Part shown: positions 41,162 to 50,356 of the stretch, piece after piece
How the letters are laid out: every line of letters starts with the position of its first letter
How positions within the stretch are numbered: position 1 is the stretch's first letter
DNA from: Sedimentisphaerales bacterium
Lineage (GTDB): Bacteria; Planctomycetota; Phycisphaerae; Sedimentisphaerales; Anaerobacaceae
Direction: 5' to 3'
Length of the DNA stretch: 59,835 nt
NCBI GenBank assembly: GCA_016927855.1
Contig: JAFGLV010000093.1
Location: forward strand, 1 to 59,835
Notes under the pieces: model-generated
The model's database searches: none
The model's input: only the letters and a program-made list of their open reading frames with translations
What the model was told of the DNA's origin: nothing
Made by a program: the position numbers and the translations under genes

Positions 41162-42277
41162 TCAGTTCCCCTCGGAGATCGCCTGGTCGCCGAGGTCGGG
41201 AAAGACGTGGGCGACAGCTTCGTTGGTGAGCTTGTGGTTCTGCATGTTGATCGCGGCGGCGTGGCCGGGGTCGGTGGCGGCGAAGGCGTCGACGCCCAGC
41301 CTGGCAAGTTGCCGCACGTAGGGCAACGTCGCGTTGCACAACGCTACGCTCGACGTGCGGCTGACGGCGCCGGGGATGTTGGTCACGCCGTAGTGGACCA
41401 CACCGTCTACTAGGTAGGTCGGGTCGCTGTGCGTGGTGGGGCGCGAGGTCTCGGTGCAGCCGCCTTGGTCGATGCAGACGTCGACGATGACGCTGCCCGG
41501 CTTCATCTTGCTCACAAGGGTCCGCGGGATCAGCACCGGCGTCCGGCCGCCGGGGATCAGGACGGCGCCGATCACAAGGTCGGCACGCGGCGCGTAGTCG
41601 TGCACGGTATGCGGATCGCAGAAGATCGTATTCACGTTGGCCGGCATCATGTCACTGAGGTAGCGCAGCCGGTCCAGGTTGATGTCCATGATGGTGACGT
41701 CCGCCCCGAGCCCGGCCGCCATCCGGGCGGCGTTGGCGCCGACGATCCCACCACCAAGGATGAGGACGTCGGCCGGCGCCACGCCGGGGACGCCGCCAAG
41801 CAGGACGCCGCGACCACCTGCCGGACGTTCGAGGCTCTTGGCCCCTTCCTGGATCGACATGCGACCGGCGATCTCGCTCATGGGCGTCAACAACGGCAGC
41901 CGGCCCTCGGCATCTTCGAGCGTCTCGTACGCCACCGCGGTAATACCACGCTCGAGGCAACCGATCGTCAGCTCGCGCGACGCGGCGAAATGGAAGTAGC
42001 AGAAGACGATCTGTCCCTCGCGCAGCCGCGCGATCTCCTCCGGCTGCGGCTCCTTGACCTTGACGACCGTCTCGGCCCGCGCGTAGATTTCTTCGGCTGT
42101 CTCCACGATCGTCGCGCCGGCGGAGGCGTATGCCTGGTCGGCAAAGCCGCTATTCAGACCCGCGTCCTTCTCGAACAGGACGGTGTGACCATCGCGCTTC
42201 AGCAATTCTGCGCCGACCGGCAACAGCGCCACGCGGTACTCGTCCTTCTTGATCTCCTTCGGAACCCCGACGATCAT
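41162..42277 (-). CDS. ald: Alanine dehydrogenase
   Basis: 371 residues from MIVGVPKEIKKDEYRVAL; GAGGGAACG lies before this ATG, so the longer repeat-derived frame is rejected. NAD-dependent interconversion of alanine and pyruvate plus ammonia. Substrate residues in KEIKKDEYRVAL and VVKVKEPQ; catalytic His in CYFHFAA; Rossmann box VLILGGGIVGANAARMAAGLGADVTIMDI; the second catalytic Asp region in VTNIPGAVSRTSSVALCNATLPYV. Complete. Confidence 0.95.
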   Translation of the reverse strand: MIVGVPKEIKKDEYRVALLPVGAELLKRDGHTVLFEKDAGLNSGFADQAYASAGATIVETAEEIYARAETVVKVKEPQPEEIARLREGQIVFCYFHFAASRELTIGCLERGITAVAYETLEDAEGRLPLLTPMSEIAGRMSIQEGAKSLERPAGGRGVLLGGVPGVAPADVLILGGGIVGANAARMAAGLGADVTIMDINLDRLRYLSDMMPANVNTIFCDPHTVHDYAPRADLVIGAVLIPGGRTPVLIPRTLVSKMKPGSVIVDVCIDQGGCTETSRPTTHSDPTYLVDGVVHYGVTNIPGAVSRTSSVALCNATLPYVRQLARLGVDAFAATDPGHAAAINMQNHKLTNEAVAHVFPDLGDQAISEGN

Positions 42278-42295
42278 GTTCGTTCCCTCATCGAC

Positions 42296-42376
42296 TGCGG
42301 ATTTCGGATTGGCGATTGCGGATTTGAGGACCGCGCTCCGAGGAATCCGCAATCCGGAATCGTCAATCCGAAATCC
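42296..42376. repeat. GCGGATTTCGGATT / AATCCGCAATCC inverted repeat
   Basis: Left GCGGATTTCGGATTGGCGAT, right AATCCGGAATCGTCAATCCG and AAATCCCC, forming a long imperfect palindrome between ald and pyrE. Its right end encodes the last residues (GISD) and the stop of pyrE. Confidence 0.75.
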
Positions 42377-42887
42377 CCAGGTCTTCCCTGGTCAGGATCG
42401 ACTCGAATACATAGCCGGCTTCGGTGATGTTCTCTCTCGCGCCCTGTTTGCGGTCGATGACGGCGACGATCTTCTTGACCGTCGCACCGGCCTCCGCGAT
42501 CACTTTCGCGGCTTCGAGGACCTGCCCTCCGGTCGTCGCGATGTCCTCGACGAGGAGCACGACGTCGCCTTGCTTGAGGACGCCTTCGACCATCTTGCCG
42601 GTGCCGTAGCCTTTCTTGCTGTTGCGGACGATGACCCAGTTGGTGCCGGTGGCCATCGCGGTCGCGGCCGCCAGCGCCACGCCGCCCAGCTCCGCGCCGG
42701 CGATCAAGGTCACGTCGTCCGTCACGTGCTTGCCGAACTCGGCGCCGAGCGCCTTGAGAATATCAGGGCAGGTCTCGAAGAGGTATTTATCGAGATAATA
42801 CTTGCTGCGCTTGCCACTGCGAAGAATGAAGTCACCTTCAAGGTAGGCGGTTTCCTTGATACGGCTGATAAGCTCTTGTCTTGTCAC
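42363..42887 (-). CDS. pyrE: Orotate phosphoribosyltransferase
   Basis: 174 residues starting at a GTG (42887) behind GGAAGGAAAAG; the longer ATG frame lies in repeat sequence. Pyrimidine synthesis: orotate plus PRPP to OMP. ISRIKETAYLEGDFILRSGKRSKYYLDKYLFET is the N-terminal OMP/orotate loop; IAGAELGGVALAAATAMATG; VIVRNSKKGYGTG; and the PRPP motif VVLLVEDIATTGGQVLEAAKVIAEAG. The last few codons derive from a dispersed repeat. Confidence 0.93.
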   Translation of the reverse strand: MTRQELISRIKETAYLEGDFILRSGKRSKYYLDKYLFETCPDILKALGAEFGKHVTDDVTLIAGAELGGVALAAATAMATGTNWVIVRNSKKGYGTGKMVEGVLKQGDVVLLVEDIATTGGQVLEAAKVIAEAGATVKKIVAVIDRKQGARENITEAGYVFESILTREDLGISD

Positions 42888-42908
42888 TTTGTCTTTTCCT
42901 TCCGATTT

Positions 42909-43066
42909 GCCCCAGAAATCCGAAACTCGAATATCGAAACCCGAAACAAGCACGAAGGTTCAAATGACCGAAAATCAAAACAGCCCTTCCGCTTTCTTGG
43001 TTTGAGACATTTGTCTTTGGGTCATTTGGATTTGTTTCGCATTTCGAGATTCGTATTTCGTGCTTC
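42909..43066. repeat. CGAAA-rich long inverted repeat between purB and pyrE
   Basis: Left arm begins AAATCCGAAACTCGAATATC and continues GAAACCCGAAACAAGC; right arm ends CATTTCGAGATTCGTATTTC. Arms pair over about 60 bases with a spacer near GCCCTTCCGCTTTC. Such CGAAAC palindromes are dispersed elements, not coding. Confidence 0.75.
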
Positions 43067-43068
43067 CA

Positions 43069-44502
43069 TCACACGGCAAGTTCGACTTTTCCACTGAGCT
43101 GTTGCTGGTACTTCTTGCGTACCGGCGCTACGACGGTTCGGATGAATTCATCGACTTGTTGCGGGGCGCGGCCCACGTAGTCGCCTGGGTCGAGGACCTT
43201 GGCGAAGTCGATCTTGGCGAAAGAGATATCCGCGCGCAGGCGGCCGATCAGGTCGTTGGGCTGGCCGAAGCTCTTGACCTGGGCGGCGGCGGCCTGGGAG
43301 TGCAGACGGATCTTCTCGTGCAGCTCCTGGCGGTTGCCGCCGGCTTTGACGCCGGCCATGAGGATGTTCTCGCTCGCCATGAAAGGCAGCTCCGCCTCGA
43401 CGTGGGCCGCGATCACTTTCGGGTAGACCACCAGCCCGTCGAAGACATTGATGAGGATTTGCAGGATGCCATCCACGGCCAGGAACGCCTCGGGGATGAC
43501 GATGCGCCGATTGGCCGAGTCGTCCAGCGTGCGCTCGAACCATTGCTCGGAAGCGGTCATCGCGGGACTGGTCGCCAGGCTCAGCACCAGGCGGCTCAGC
43601 GCCGTGACGCGCTCGCAGCGCATGGGGTTGCGCTTGTAGGCCATCGCGGACGAGCCCACTTGCGACTTCTCGAACGGTTCCTCCATCTCCTTGAGATTGG
43701 CGGATAGGCGGATGTCGTTGCAGACCTTGTGTGCCGACTGCGCCAAAGAGGCGAGCGCGTTGACTGCCAGCGTGTCGTACTTGCGCGGATAGGTCTGACC
43801 GGTCACGGCGCAGGTCTTCTTGAAGCCGAACGCCGCGGCCACTTCCTTGTCGAGCTGCTTGACCTTGGTGTGGTTGCCTTCGAACAGCGCCAGGAACGAG
43901 GCCTGCGTGCCGGTCGTGCCTTTGACGCCGCGGAAGGGCAGCGTCGCGATGCGGTGCTCGATCTCGTGCAGGTCTATCGCGAACTCCTGGCACCAGAGCG
44001 TGGCGCGCTTGCCGACCGTCGTCAGTTGCGCCGGCTGGTAGTGCGTAAAGCCCAGCGCCGGCATCGCACGGTACGTCTGAGCGAACGTGCCGAGCAGGTC
44101 GATCACCGTCGCGACTTTGCCGGCCACCAGTTGCAGCGCCTCGCGCATGATGAGCAGGTCGGTGTTGTCGCCGACATAGCAACTGGTCGCGCCTAAGTGA
44201 ATGATCGGCGCCGCTTTGGGGGCCGCGTCGCCAAACGTACGAATGTGGGCCATCACGTCGTGACGCAACAGCTTCTCGTAGCGCGTCGCCTTCTTGAAGT
44301 CGATGTCGTCGAGGTGACGCGCCATCTGGGCGATCTGGCCGGCCTTGATGTTCAGGCCGAGCTTCTTCTGCGCCTTGGCCAGCTCCAGCCAGAGCCGACG
44401 CCACGTGCTGAACTTCTTCTGCGGGCCGAACAGCTCGGCCATCTCGCGCGAGGCGTTTCGCTCGACCAGCGGACTGGTGTAAACGCTTTGTTCCTGTGAC
44501 AT
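43069..44502 (-). CDS. purB: Adenylosuccinate lyase
   Basis: 477 residues. Two steps in purine synthesis: SAICAR to AICAR, and adenylosuccinate to AMP. Family boxes: [47 protein letters not shown] with the catalytic His, and the signature [16 protein letters not shown] with the catalytic Ser. This longer form, with an N-terminal [17 protein letters not shown], resembles the eukaryote-like class of PurB rather than E. coli PurB. AAAAGGAAAG precedes the ATG. Confidence 0.95.
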   Translation of the reverse strand: MSQEQSVYTSPLVERNASREMAELFGPQKKFSTWRRLWLELAKAQKKLGLNIKAGQIAQMARHLDDIDFKKATRYEKLLRHDVMAHIRTFGDAAPKAAPIIHLGATSCYVGDNTDLLIMREALQLVAGKVATVIDLLGTFAQTYRAMPALGFTHYQPAQLTTVGKRATLWCQEFAIDLHEIEHRIATLPFRGVKGTTGTQASFLALFEGNHTKVKQLDKEVAAAFGFKKTCAVTGQTYPRKYDTLAVNALASLAQSAHKVCNDIRLSANLKEMEEPFEKSQVGSSAMAYKRNPMRCERVTALSRLVLSLATSPAMTASEQWFERTLDDSANRRIVIPEAFLAVDGILQILINVFDGLVVYPKVIAAHVEAELPFMASENILMAGVKAGGNRQELHEKIRLHSQAAAAQVKSFGQPNDLIGRLRADISFAKIDFAKVLDPGDYVGRAPQQVDEFIRTVVAPVRKKYQQQLSGKVELAV

Positions 44503-44532
44503 TCGTCTTTCCTTTTCTCGTGCAAGGGCTTG

Positions 44533-44598
44533 CCTTTAGGTCTTTTTCGTCCTTTTGGGTCCTTTCGAAAGCGACCCAAGGGACCCAAACGACCTAAA
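44533..44598. repeat. TTTAGGTC...GACCTAAAAG palindrome
   Basis: Left TTTAGGTCTTTTTCGTCC and TTTTGGGTCC, right GGGACCCAAACGACCTAAAA. It lies between purB and the aldo/keto reductase gene and overlaps the reductase stop region. Confidence 0.65.
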
Positions 44599-45568
44599 AG
44601 CGGCCCGCGAGCTTTTCTTCCCGCTTGGCGAGGAGCTTCTCGATCGCGGCGATGTCTTCCTGGCCCAGGTTCCAGTCGGCGGCCTGGACCGTCTCTTCGA
44701 TCTGGCTGGGTCGACGGGCGCCAACGATAGCCGAGGTCACTTCGGGCCGCCGTAAGACCCAAGCGACCGCCAACTGGGCACGAGTGCGACCGTGACGCTC
44801 CGCAATCGGCTTGAGTGCCTCGACCAGTTCCACCGTCGCGCCGAACTGAGGGTCCTGGAATTCGGGGCTCCTTCTGCGATGATCGTCCGGCGTCAGGCCG
44901 GCCAGCCCTTTGGCGTTGAACTTGCCGGTGAGCAGGCCACGCTGCATCGGACTGTAGGCGAGCACGCCCATGTCGTGCTCGGCGCAATAGCCCAACAGCT
45001 CATCCTCGACGTCGCGGCGGATCATGCTGTAAGGCGGCTGCAAGGAAACAGGCGGTTCGATCCTGCTGATGCATTCGAGCTGCGCGACACTGTAGTTGCA
45101 GACGCCGAGGTAGCGTACCTTGCCTTCGTCGCGCAGGCGCACCATCATCTCCCAGCCCGCCTCGAAGTCGTTGGGCGGGTCGGGCCAGTGCATCTGGTAC
45201 AGGTCGATGACTTCGAGGCCCAGCCGCGCGAGGCTCTCGTCACATTCGCGACGGATGCTCTCGGGTTCCAGGCACGGGACCTTCTCACGCCTCTGGTTCC
45301 AGCGCAGTCCGCACTTGGTGGCGATGTAGGGCCTATGCGTTGTCTGGCGCAGCGCCTCACCGACGAGCTTCTCGGAATGACCCAGCCCATAGACCGGCGC
45401 CGTGTCGATCCAGTTGATGCCGTGCTCCAAGGCCGTCAGGACCGCGCCACGCGCCTCGTCGTCGTCCTGTGGACCCCAGCCGAACTGCCACGGCCCGCCG
45501 ATAGCCCACGTGCCCAGGCCGACCGTGGTCAGCTCCATGTCCGTATTGCCCAGTCCTCGTTTCTCCAT
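44594..45568 (-). CDS. Aldo/keto reductase
   Basis: 324 residues from MEKRGLGNTDMELTTVGLGTWAIGG. NADPH-dependent (alpha/beta)8 oxidoreductase. Catalytic Asp, Tyr, Lys and His are in WIDTAPVYGLGHSEKLVGEAL, ATKCGLRW and LYQMHWPDP; the cofactor end is AWVLRRPEVTSAIVGARRPSQIEETV. It belongs to the AKR11/12-like group related to YajO or IolS. Substrate not predictable. Overlaps a palindrome at its 3' end. Confidence 0.92.
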   Translation of the reverse strand: MEKRGLGNTDMELTTVGLGTWAIGGPWQFGWGPQDDDEARGAVLTALEHGINWIDTAPVYGLGHSEKLVGEALRQTTHRPYIATKCGLRWNQRREKVPCLEPESIRRECDESLARLGLEVIDLYQMHWPDPPNDFEAGWEMMVRLRDEGKVRYLGVCNYSVAQLECISRIEPPVSLQPPYSMIRRDVEDELLGYCAEHDMGVLAYSPMQRGLLTGKFNAKGLAGLTPDDHRRRSPEFQDPQFGATVELVEALKPIAERHGRTRAQLAVAWVLRRPEVTSAIVGARRPSQIEETVQAADWNLGQEDIAAIEKLLAKREEKLAGRF

Positions 45569-45786
45569 GGCGTAGATTCCCGATGCTCGATGCCTGTGAC
45601 CGCCCGTTCGCGCCTCGGGTAGGATAGTCGGACGCAGAAGCTCCATCAACTGCTTTCTTCCGGCGGGCTAGCCTGGACTGGCGCTCGGTTCTCTCGCCTG
45701 AAGCACGTGAAGGCCATTCATCTGCACAGGTTGGGCCTGAGTATTCGCGCGGACTTTTCCGGTCCGAATGCCGTGATTCAGGCGCA

Positions 45787-46404
45787 TCAGGGACTCGGCA
45801 CTTCCTCCACGGGGGTCACTTCGAGTGCGGGTTCCCGCAGCGTGAAGTCGCAACCGGCGGCGATGAAATCCATATGGTGATCCATCATCTCTACGCCGAA
45901 GCCGACGCCGATCGAGATACCCAGACCCCAGGCCATAAGCGGCCGATCCGGCAGCGGGAGACGGACGAAGGCATTCTCCAGCGCCAGGTACAGGTCGTTA
46001 AAGGCGGCAATCCTTACCTCGCCGTCGTAGACATGCACGTCTCGCACAAAGGCATCGACGGATCCGGTGGTGAAGCGAAGCATGACGGCGTCGGCCCGCA
46101 GACGGACGTCGTCAATGATCACCGGCGTCGGAATGGCGAAGTGAAACCAGTTGTCCGTTCCGGGCATGCCTTCGACCTTGACAGCGAAGCCTGCACGCCA
46201 CTCAGAGGCAATCCGGTCCGGATACTCGATTTGCATGCTATGGCCATGAATCCATGAGGCGTAGGATATCTTGATGTCGCCTTCCTCCGCCTTCGCTTTG
46301 GACGAGATTAGCGCATTCGCCGCGACGCCGGCCATTACGCCCATCCCCGAAAGCTTCAACATCTCACGCCGGCTGGCTTTTCTGATACCCGTTTGCTGGT
46401 TCAT
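45787..46404 (-). CDS. Tat-exported protein of unknown function
   Basis: 205 residues from MNQQTGIRKASRREMLKLSG, a Tat signal (SRREMLKLSGMGVMAGVAANALISS); GGGAG precedes the ATG. The mature part has ISYASWIHGHSMQIEYPDRI, GMPGTDNWFHFAIPTPVIIDDVRLRADAVMLRF and FVRDVHVYDGEVRIAAFNDL, a beta-rich pattern that resembles the DUF6623 family (recognised by texture only). The end has MMDHHMDFIAAGCDF. No catalytic set is visible. Single gene with its own promoter region. Confidence 0.6.
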   Translation of the reverse strand: MNQQTGIRKASRREMLKLSGMGVMAGVAANALISSKAKAEEGDIKISYASWIHGHSMQIEYPDRIASEWRAGFAVKVEGMPGTDNWFHFAIPTPVIIDDVRLRADAVMLRFTTGSVDAFVRDVHVYDGEVRIAAFNDLYLALENAFVRLPLPDRPLMAWGLGISIGVGFGVEMMDHHMDFIAAGCDFTLREPALEVTPVEEVPSP

Positions 46405-46675
46405 GACATACTCCCTTCCACAAACCGAAATGGTGAGTTCGCCCTGCCCGGCCACAGTGGCGGCGCAGGGACACACCTCTGTGTCGCGCTGAAAACGGCT
46501 CCTCGGAAGACTTGTCAAATAGAATGGCGCCCGTTCGTGATGCTGAGTTTCCTGTCTATTCACCGGCAGGGTACCGCGATGGGCTCAGGTTGTCAAGTCA
46601 GTTCCCCGTGCGGTCGTTGGCGCTGGGCCGTGTCGTGGGTCGTAACCCACGCGTTGACTGAGGGGGTAGTGCCTT

Positions 46676-47383
46676 TCAGACAGGTCCGTAGCCGGCGCCG
46701 GGATAGAGCAGGTTCAGCGTCAGCGTCTGGGCGGGACCGACCAGGAGACTCATCAGGTTCCAGGCGATCACGAGCCCGATCAGGTGGAAGCCGGGTTGCG
46801 TCATGACCGCGCGGTAGCGCTCGGCAGCGCTGTCGCTGAGAAACAGTGTGACGATCTCACTGCCGTCCAATGGTGGCAGCGGCAGCAGATTGAAGACCAG
46901 CAGCAGCAGGTTCAAAGACAGCAACACGCTGACGAGAACCGCCGCTCCGCGCGCGAGACCGGGTGTCCGGGCGACGGTGATCTGCTCGAGGTTCGCGGTC
47001 TCCGGCGCCGTGAAGGTGCCGATGGCGATGCCGGCGCGGATCACCAAGGCCGCGAGCAGAACCAGCGCGAGGTTTGCTGCCGGGCCGGCCAAGGCCATGA
47101 ACGCCGCGTGGCGCCGATTGCGCTGCGCCCAGTACGGATCGTACGGCGTGCTGGCCCACCCCATCATCCAGCCGCCCACCAGGAAGGAGACGATCGGAAT
47201 GACGATCATGCCGATCGGCGATCTCTGCATGTGAGCGAGCGGATCCAGCGTGACCAGACCGGCATTGTGCGCGGTGGGGTCTCCCAGCTTCAAGGCTGCC
47301 AGACCGTGCGCCGCCTCGTGGAAGGTCACCGACACGATGAATACCGCATACCAGATGAGTCCCAGTCCGATTTCCATAGCCAT
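46676..47383 (-). CDS. Site-2 protease family (M50) membrane peptidase
   Basis: 235 residues with about six membrane segments. The zinc motif is FHEAAHGLAALKLGD near residue 21; the third ligand is in FNLLPLPPLDGSEIV near 175. This minimal, PDZ-less form matches the FtsH-independent rhomboid-sized M50B group often annotated 'site-2 protease family protein'. It may cleave membrane-bound regulators. No anti-sigma partner is adjacent. Confidence 0.88.
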   Translation of the reverse strand: MAMEIGLGLIWYAVFIVSVTFHEAAHGLAALKLGDPTAHNAGLVTLDPLAHMQRSPIGMIVIPIVSFLVGGWMMGWASTPYDPYWAQRNRRHAAFMALAGPAANLALVLLAALVIRAGIAIGTFTAPETANLEQITVARTPGLARGAAVLVSVLLSLNLLLLVFNLLPLPPLDGSEIVTLFLSDSAAERYRAVMTQPGFHLIGLVIAWNLMSLLVGPAQTLTLNLLYPGAGYGPV

Positions 47384-47826
47384 GCTCCGACTGTAAGGCT
47401 GTCCTCAGAATAACGCTTCGTATCGGCTGAGGCAACCATCGCCGCTCCCCATGCCGTCAGTGACACGCGGGGGTTTCGACGGAAGGGAACCGAACGCCTG
47501 GGGTCTGAATCCGCGACGGTTCGCTGCGACACTGAAATCGCTCGAATTATAGGCCCGTCTTGAGCCCGCGCGCGATGCTGCCGTTATGCCTTTGGAAGGT
47601 CTCGCAGAGGTCGGATTTCGGTTAACGCTGTGCTTGTCGATAGCCGATTATAACTTATGTTTTTACGGGGGGCCCGGTTCCGGACGTCTTTCCGGCGGTT
47701 TTTGAGACGTTGCCGGTCGGAAGGGCAGGCTCGTCCCGGATGGGGACGGTCTTCGCTGGAACCGAGCGCGTGGTGCCGCCCCGCGACGAAGATGGTCAAC
47801 CTTAGATGTGGACTAGGGAGGTTGAG
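47384..47826. other. Gap between divergent M50 and PilZ genes
   Basis: No gene supported. An AT-rich stretch with TTGTCG, ATTATAACTT and ATGTTTTTA (about 47634-47662) could be the PilZ promoter. Several CCGG-rich small hairpins follow. Confidence 0.45.
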
Positions 47827-48684
47827 ATGAGTGAGATCGTCATGCTGGAAGGGCATGAATCGCAGGCGGTGCTCCAGACGGTGGTGGACAGCCGGGCGCC
47901 GGCGATCATGTCGTACTTGTCGAAGGACAAGTGGCACGTGGCGAAGGTGCTCATGAAGGAGTTGGTCGGGGACAGACTGCTCGTCGAAGGTTGCCATTCC
48001 GCCAAGAAGCCCCATCCGATCAACATTCGCGTGGACCAGCCGGTCGGTGTGAACTTCAAGCACGCCTATGGCAAGTTCGTTTTCGACACCACCGTGGTCG
48101 GGCTCGAACCCTCAGCGGATGCCTCTTGCGGCGGCACGATCGTGCTGGCCATCCCGCATCGAATCGGCGTCGTCCAGCGGCGCAGCTACTTCCGCGTGAG
48201 CGTGCCCGAGTCGCTGCGGGTCAACGTCGTTTTATGGCATCGCACAACCAATCGCAGCTCTAAAGAGACGGCCCACAAGTACTACGAAGGGCGGCTGACG
48301 GACATCTCCGCCGGCGGCGCCCAGTTGGTCGTACCGCTGACCGGCCACAGCGCCGGCGACGCTTCCATCGCCAAAGAGGCCGATTTCCACAAAGGCCAGT
48401 TCGTGGGGATGCGTTTCACGCCCATGCCATACGAAATGCCGCTCATGTTCAACGCCCAGATCCGCAACGTCTTGCCGACCGCCGACCACCAGCATCTCTG
48501 CCTGGGCCTACAGATCGTCGGTTTGGAAGCCAGTGACGAGGGCCGCCAGACCCTGTCGCGTCTGGCCGCAGTTGTGGACCGCTACTACCAGATCAACCAG
48601 TCCCACGGCAACGATCAGCAAGCAGACCCTGCGTACAGGCTGGAGGCCTCGACGTTTCACGTTTCCACCGGCACGCCGCGCTGA
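47827..48684 (+). CDS. PilZ-domain protein, YcgR-like c-di-GMP effector
   Basis: 285 residues from MSEIVMLEGHESQ with GGGAGGTTGAG before the ATG. N-terminal YcgR-like flagellar-brake type barrel (about 1-110), then a PilZ domain from about 115: VQRRSYFRVSVPESLRV supplies the RxxxR arginines and GRLTDISAGGAQLVV the D-x-S-x-x-G box, together a standard c-di-GMP site. A C-terminal helix follows. It probably links c-di-GMP level to motility or surface behaviour. No flagellar genes are nearby. Confidence 0.85.
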   Translation: MSEIVMLEGHESQAVLQTVVDSRAPAIMSYLSKDKWHVAKVLMKELVGDRLLVEGCHSAKKPHPINIRVDQPVGVNFKHAYGKFVFDTTVVGLEPSADASCGGTIVLAIPHRIGVVQRRSYFRVSVPESLRVNVVLWHRTTNRSSKETAHKYYEGRLTDISAGGAQLVVPLTGHSAGDASIAKEADFHKGQFVGMRFTPMPYEMPLMFNAQIRNVLPTADHQHLCLGLQIVGLEASDEGRQTLSRLAAVVDRYYQINQSHGNDQQADPAYRLEASTFHVSTGTPR

Positions 48685-48714
48685 AAAGGGAGACCCCAAA
48701 CCCGAGGAGGCGTT

Positions 48715-49614
48715 CTATCGGTCCGTCCCGGGATGGACCGGAGACGGCGCTCCTTGCTCCTGGTTGGCGGGAGCAAACCTGCTGCCCTTGTGCCGGAGCT
48801 TGTCGTAGAGCCATCGAGCGAAACTGCCACCTGCGAAGGCCCCGAAGATCAAGACGAGAGCCGCCTGCCTCAGCACTACGACGACGCCCAGGAACAGAAG
48901 CAGTTGAATCAGATGGCTGAAGGGCTTCCTGCCGCGCAGATAGAGGTTCAGGACGTGCGGGTACCGAATCCGGCTGACCATCAGGATGGCCACGCCCAGC
49001 GTTACGACAGGCAGCGCATAGACCAGCACATCGATGCCCGGCACATTTCCCTCCTGGTGCAGGATGACCAGGCTGACGATGACACCCGCCGCGCCGGGAG
49101 AGGGTAGCCCGAAGAAGCTCATGTGCGCGGCTTCGTTCTCTTCGTTTTCAACGTTGAAGCGCGCCAGGCGGATGGCGCCGCAACTGATGTAGGCCAGAGC
49201 GGCCAGCCAAACGAATCGATGAAAGAGGTTGCCGGCCATCGTCGTCGCCAGCGCCGGTTCGCCTTCCACGACATTCAGCATGATGTAGGCCGGCGCGACG
49301 CCGAAGCTGACCAGGTCACAGAGGCTGTCCAACTGGCCGCCGAAGCTGGATGTCGACTGGCTCATGCGTGCCAGTCGCCCATCGAGCATGTCGGCCAGCA
49401 TGGCCAGCAGCACCATGTAGCCGGCCAGGGCATAGTACGACAAGCCGCCGAGGGTCGTCTCGCCCCCTCGGCCAGCCAGGACGATGGCGATGAACCCGAA
49501 GACTCCGTTGAGGATGGTGATCAGCGAGGGCAGTACAGTGATGTACTTGACGCGCTGCCGCCGGACTCGGCGCAACAGCCGGCTTTTATCGTCTCTGGAT
49601 TTCAATCTTGGCAT
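48715..49614 (-). CDS. pssA: CDP-diacylglycerol-serine O-phosphatidyltransferase
   Basis: 299 residues from MPRLKSRDDKSRLL. Membrane enzyme making phosphatidylserine. The CDP-alcohol motif D-G-x2-A-R-x8-G-x3-D-x3-D is complete in LADMLDGRLARMSQSTSSFGGQLDSLCDLVSFGVAPA. Six to eight membrane segments. A basic N terminus precedes the first helix. The start lies inside the end of psd (13-base overlap), so the two steps to phosphatidylethanolamine are co-translated. Confidence 0.94.
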   Translation of the reverse strand: MPRLKSRDDKSRLLRRVRRQRVKYITVLPSLITILNGVFGFIAIVLAGRGGETTLGGLSYYALAGYMVLLAMLADMLDGRLARMSQSTSSFGGQLDSLCDLVSFGVAPAYIMLNVVEGEPALATTMAGNLFHRFVWLAALAYISCGAIRLARFNVENEENEAAHMSFFGLPSPGAAGVIVSLVILHQEGNVPGIDVLVYALPVVTLGVAILMVSRIRYPHVLNLYLRGRKPFSHLIQLLLFLGVVVVLRQAALVLIFGAFAGGSFARWLYDKLRHKGSRFAPANQEQGAPSPVHPGTDR

Positions 49615-50288
49615 ATTCCATACCTTACGAGCGGGGTAACGCCTGCCTTGACCTTGTCCCCGACGCGGACCAGACACTTGGTCTTTTCGCCTGCCGGCAC
49701 GCAAAGTTCGGTTCGAGACCCGAATTTTATCATGCCGAACTTCTCACCCGGCGCCAACTCCTGACCTTCTCGAATGGTACAGACGATACGTCGAGCGATG
49801 GCGCCGCTGATCTGACGGATCATCAGGCGGTCCTTCGGCTCTCGCGCGCGAAGCAGGACCAGCGTGTTCGATTCGTTGACCCGGCCCGAGAGCGGATTCA
49901 TCGCGTTGAGGTATTTGCCCTGGCGGTAGGTGATGGTCTTGACCGTCGCGCGGCAAGGGGCGCGGTTGATGTGCACGTTGAAAATGCTCAGGAAGATGCC
50001 GATGCGCAGGACCGGCCCGGCGCAGATATCGCTGCAATCCACGGTCTCAACGGCTGTCACCGTCCCGTCGGCCGGCGCCACCAGCAGTGCGTCGTCCTGG
50101 GGGACATCGCGGCTCGGATCGCGAAAGAACATCAAGGCCCAGACGAGAAGCGCCAGGAGGACAACCTCCACGATGGCCAGGAGCCACCCCCAGGCAAGGC
50201 AAAGCGCCGCGCCCGTCATCGCTGCGACAATGAGAGCGGGATAGACGACCGCCTGAGGCCATCCGTACTGGGTCAAGGGGATTCTCAT
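49602..50288 (-). CDS. psd: Phosphatidylserine decarboxylase, short PSD-A type
   Basis: 228 residues from MRIPLTQYGWPQ. Two N-terminal membrane helices, then the decarboxylase: ALMFFRDPSRDVPQDDALLVAPADGTV, GIFLSIFNVHINRAPCRATV, and the self-cleavage site in MIKFGSRTELCVP, where the Ser becomes the pyruvoyl group. This GSR-type cleavage box marks the short PSD-A class. An intrinsic terminator on the same strand lies 41 bases upstream (50329-50356). Confidence 0.93.
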   Translation of the reverse strand: MRIPLTQYGWPQAVVYPALIVAAMTGAALCLAWGWLLAIVEVVLLALLVWALMFFRDPSRDVPQDDALLVAPADGTVTAVETVDCSDICAGPVLRIGIFLSIFNVHINRAPCRATVKTITYRQGKYLNAMNPLSGRVNESNTLVLLRAREPKDRLMIRQISGAIARRIVCTIREGQELAPGEKFGMIKFGSRTELCVPAGEKTKCLVRVGDKVKAGVTPLVRYGICQD

Positions 50289-50328
50289 AGGCCGGACATG
50301 ATACGTGCGGCGCCAGGCCCAGGCAATG

Positions 50329-50356
50329 AAAAAGGCCGACCTCCGCCGCGTCGGCC
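50329..50356 (-). terminator. Intrinsic terminator upstream of psd
   Basis: On the minus strand: GGCCGAC, loop GCGGCGGAG, GTCGGCC, then TTTTT. A textbook terminator 40 bases before psd. As the next gene on the right is on the plus strand, the transcript it ends must begin inside 50357-50774, or it is a leader attenuator of psd-pssA. Confidence 0.75.

Noticed and set aside
45668..45853. 61-codon minus-strand frame after the Tat-exported unknown gene
   Set aside because: It overlaps the end of that gene in another frame; the ending (VQMNGLHVLQAREPSASPG) has some protein texture but there is no start or partner. A frameshift extension cannot be shown.
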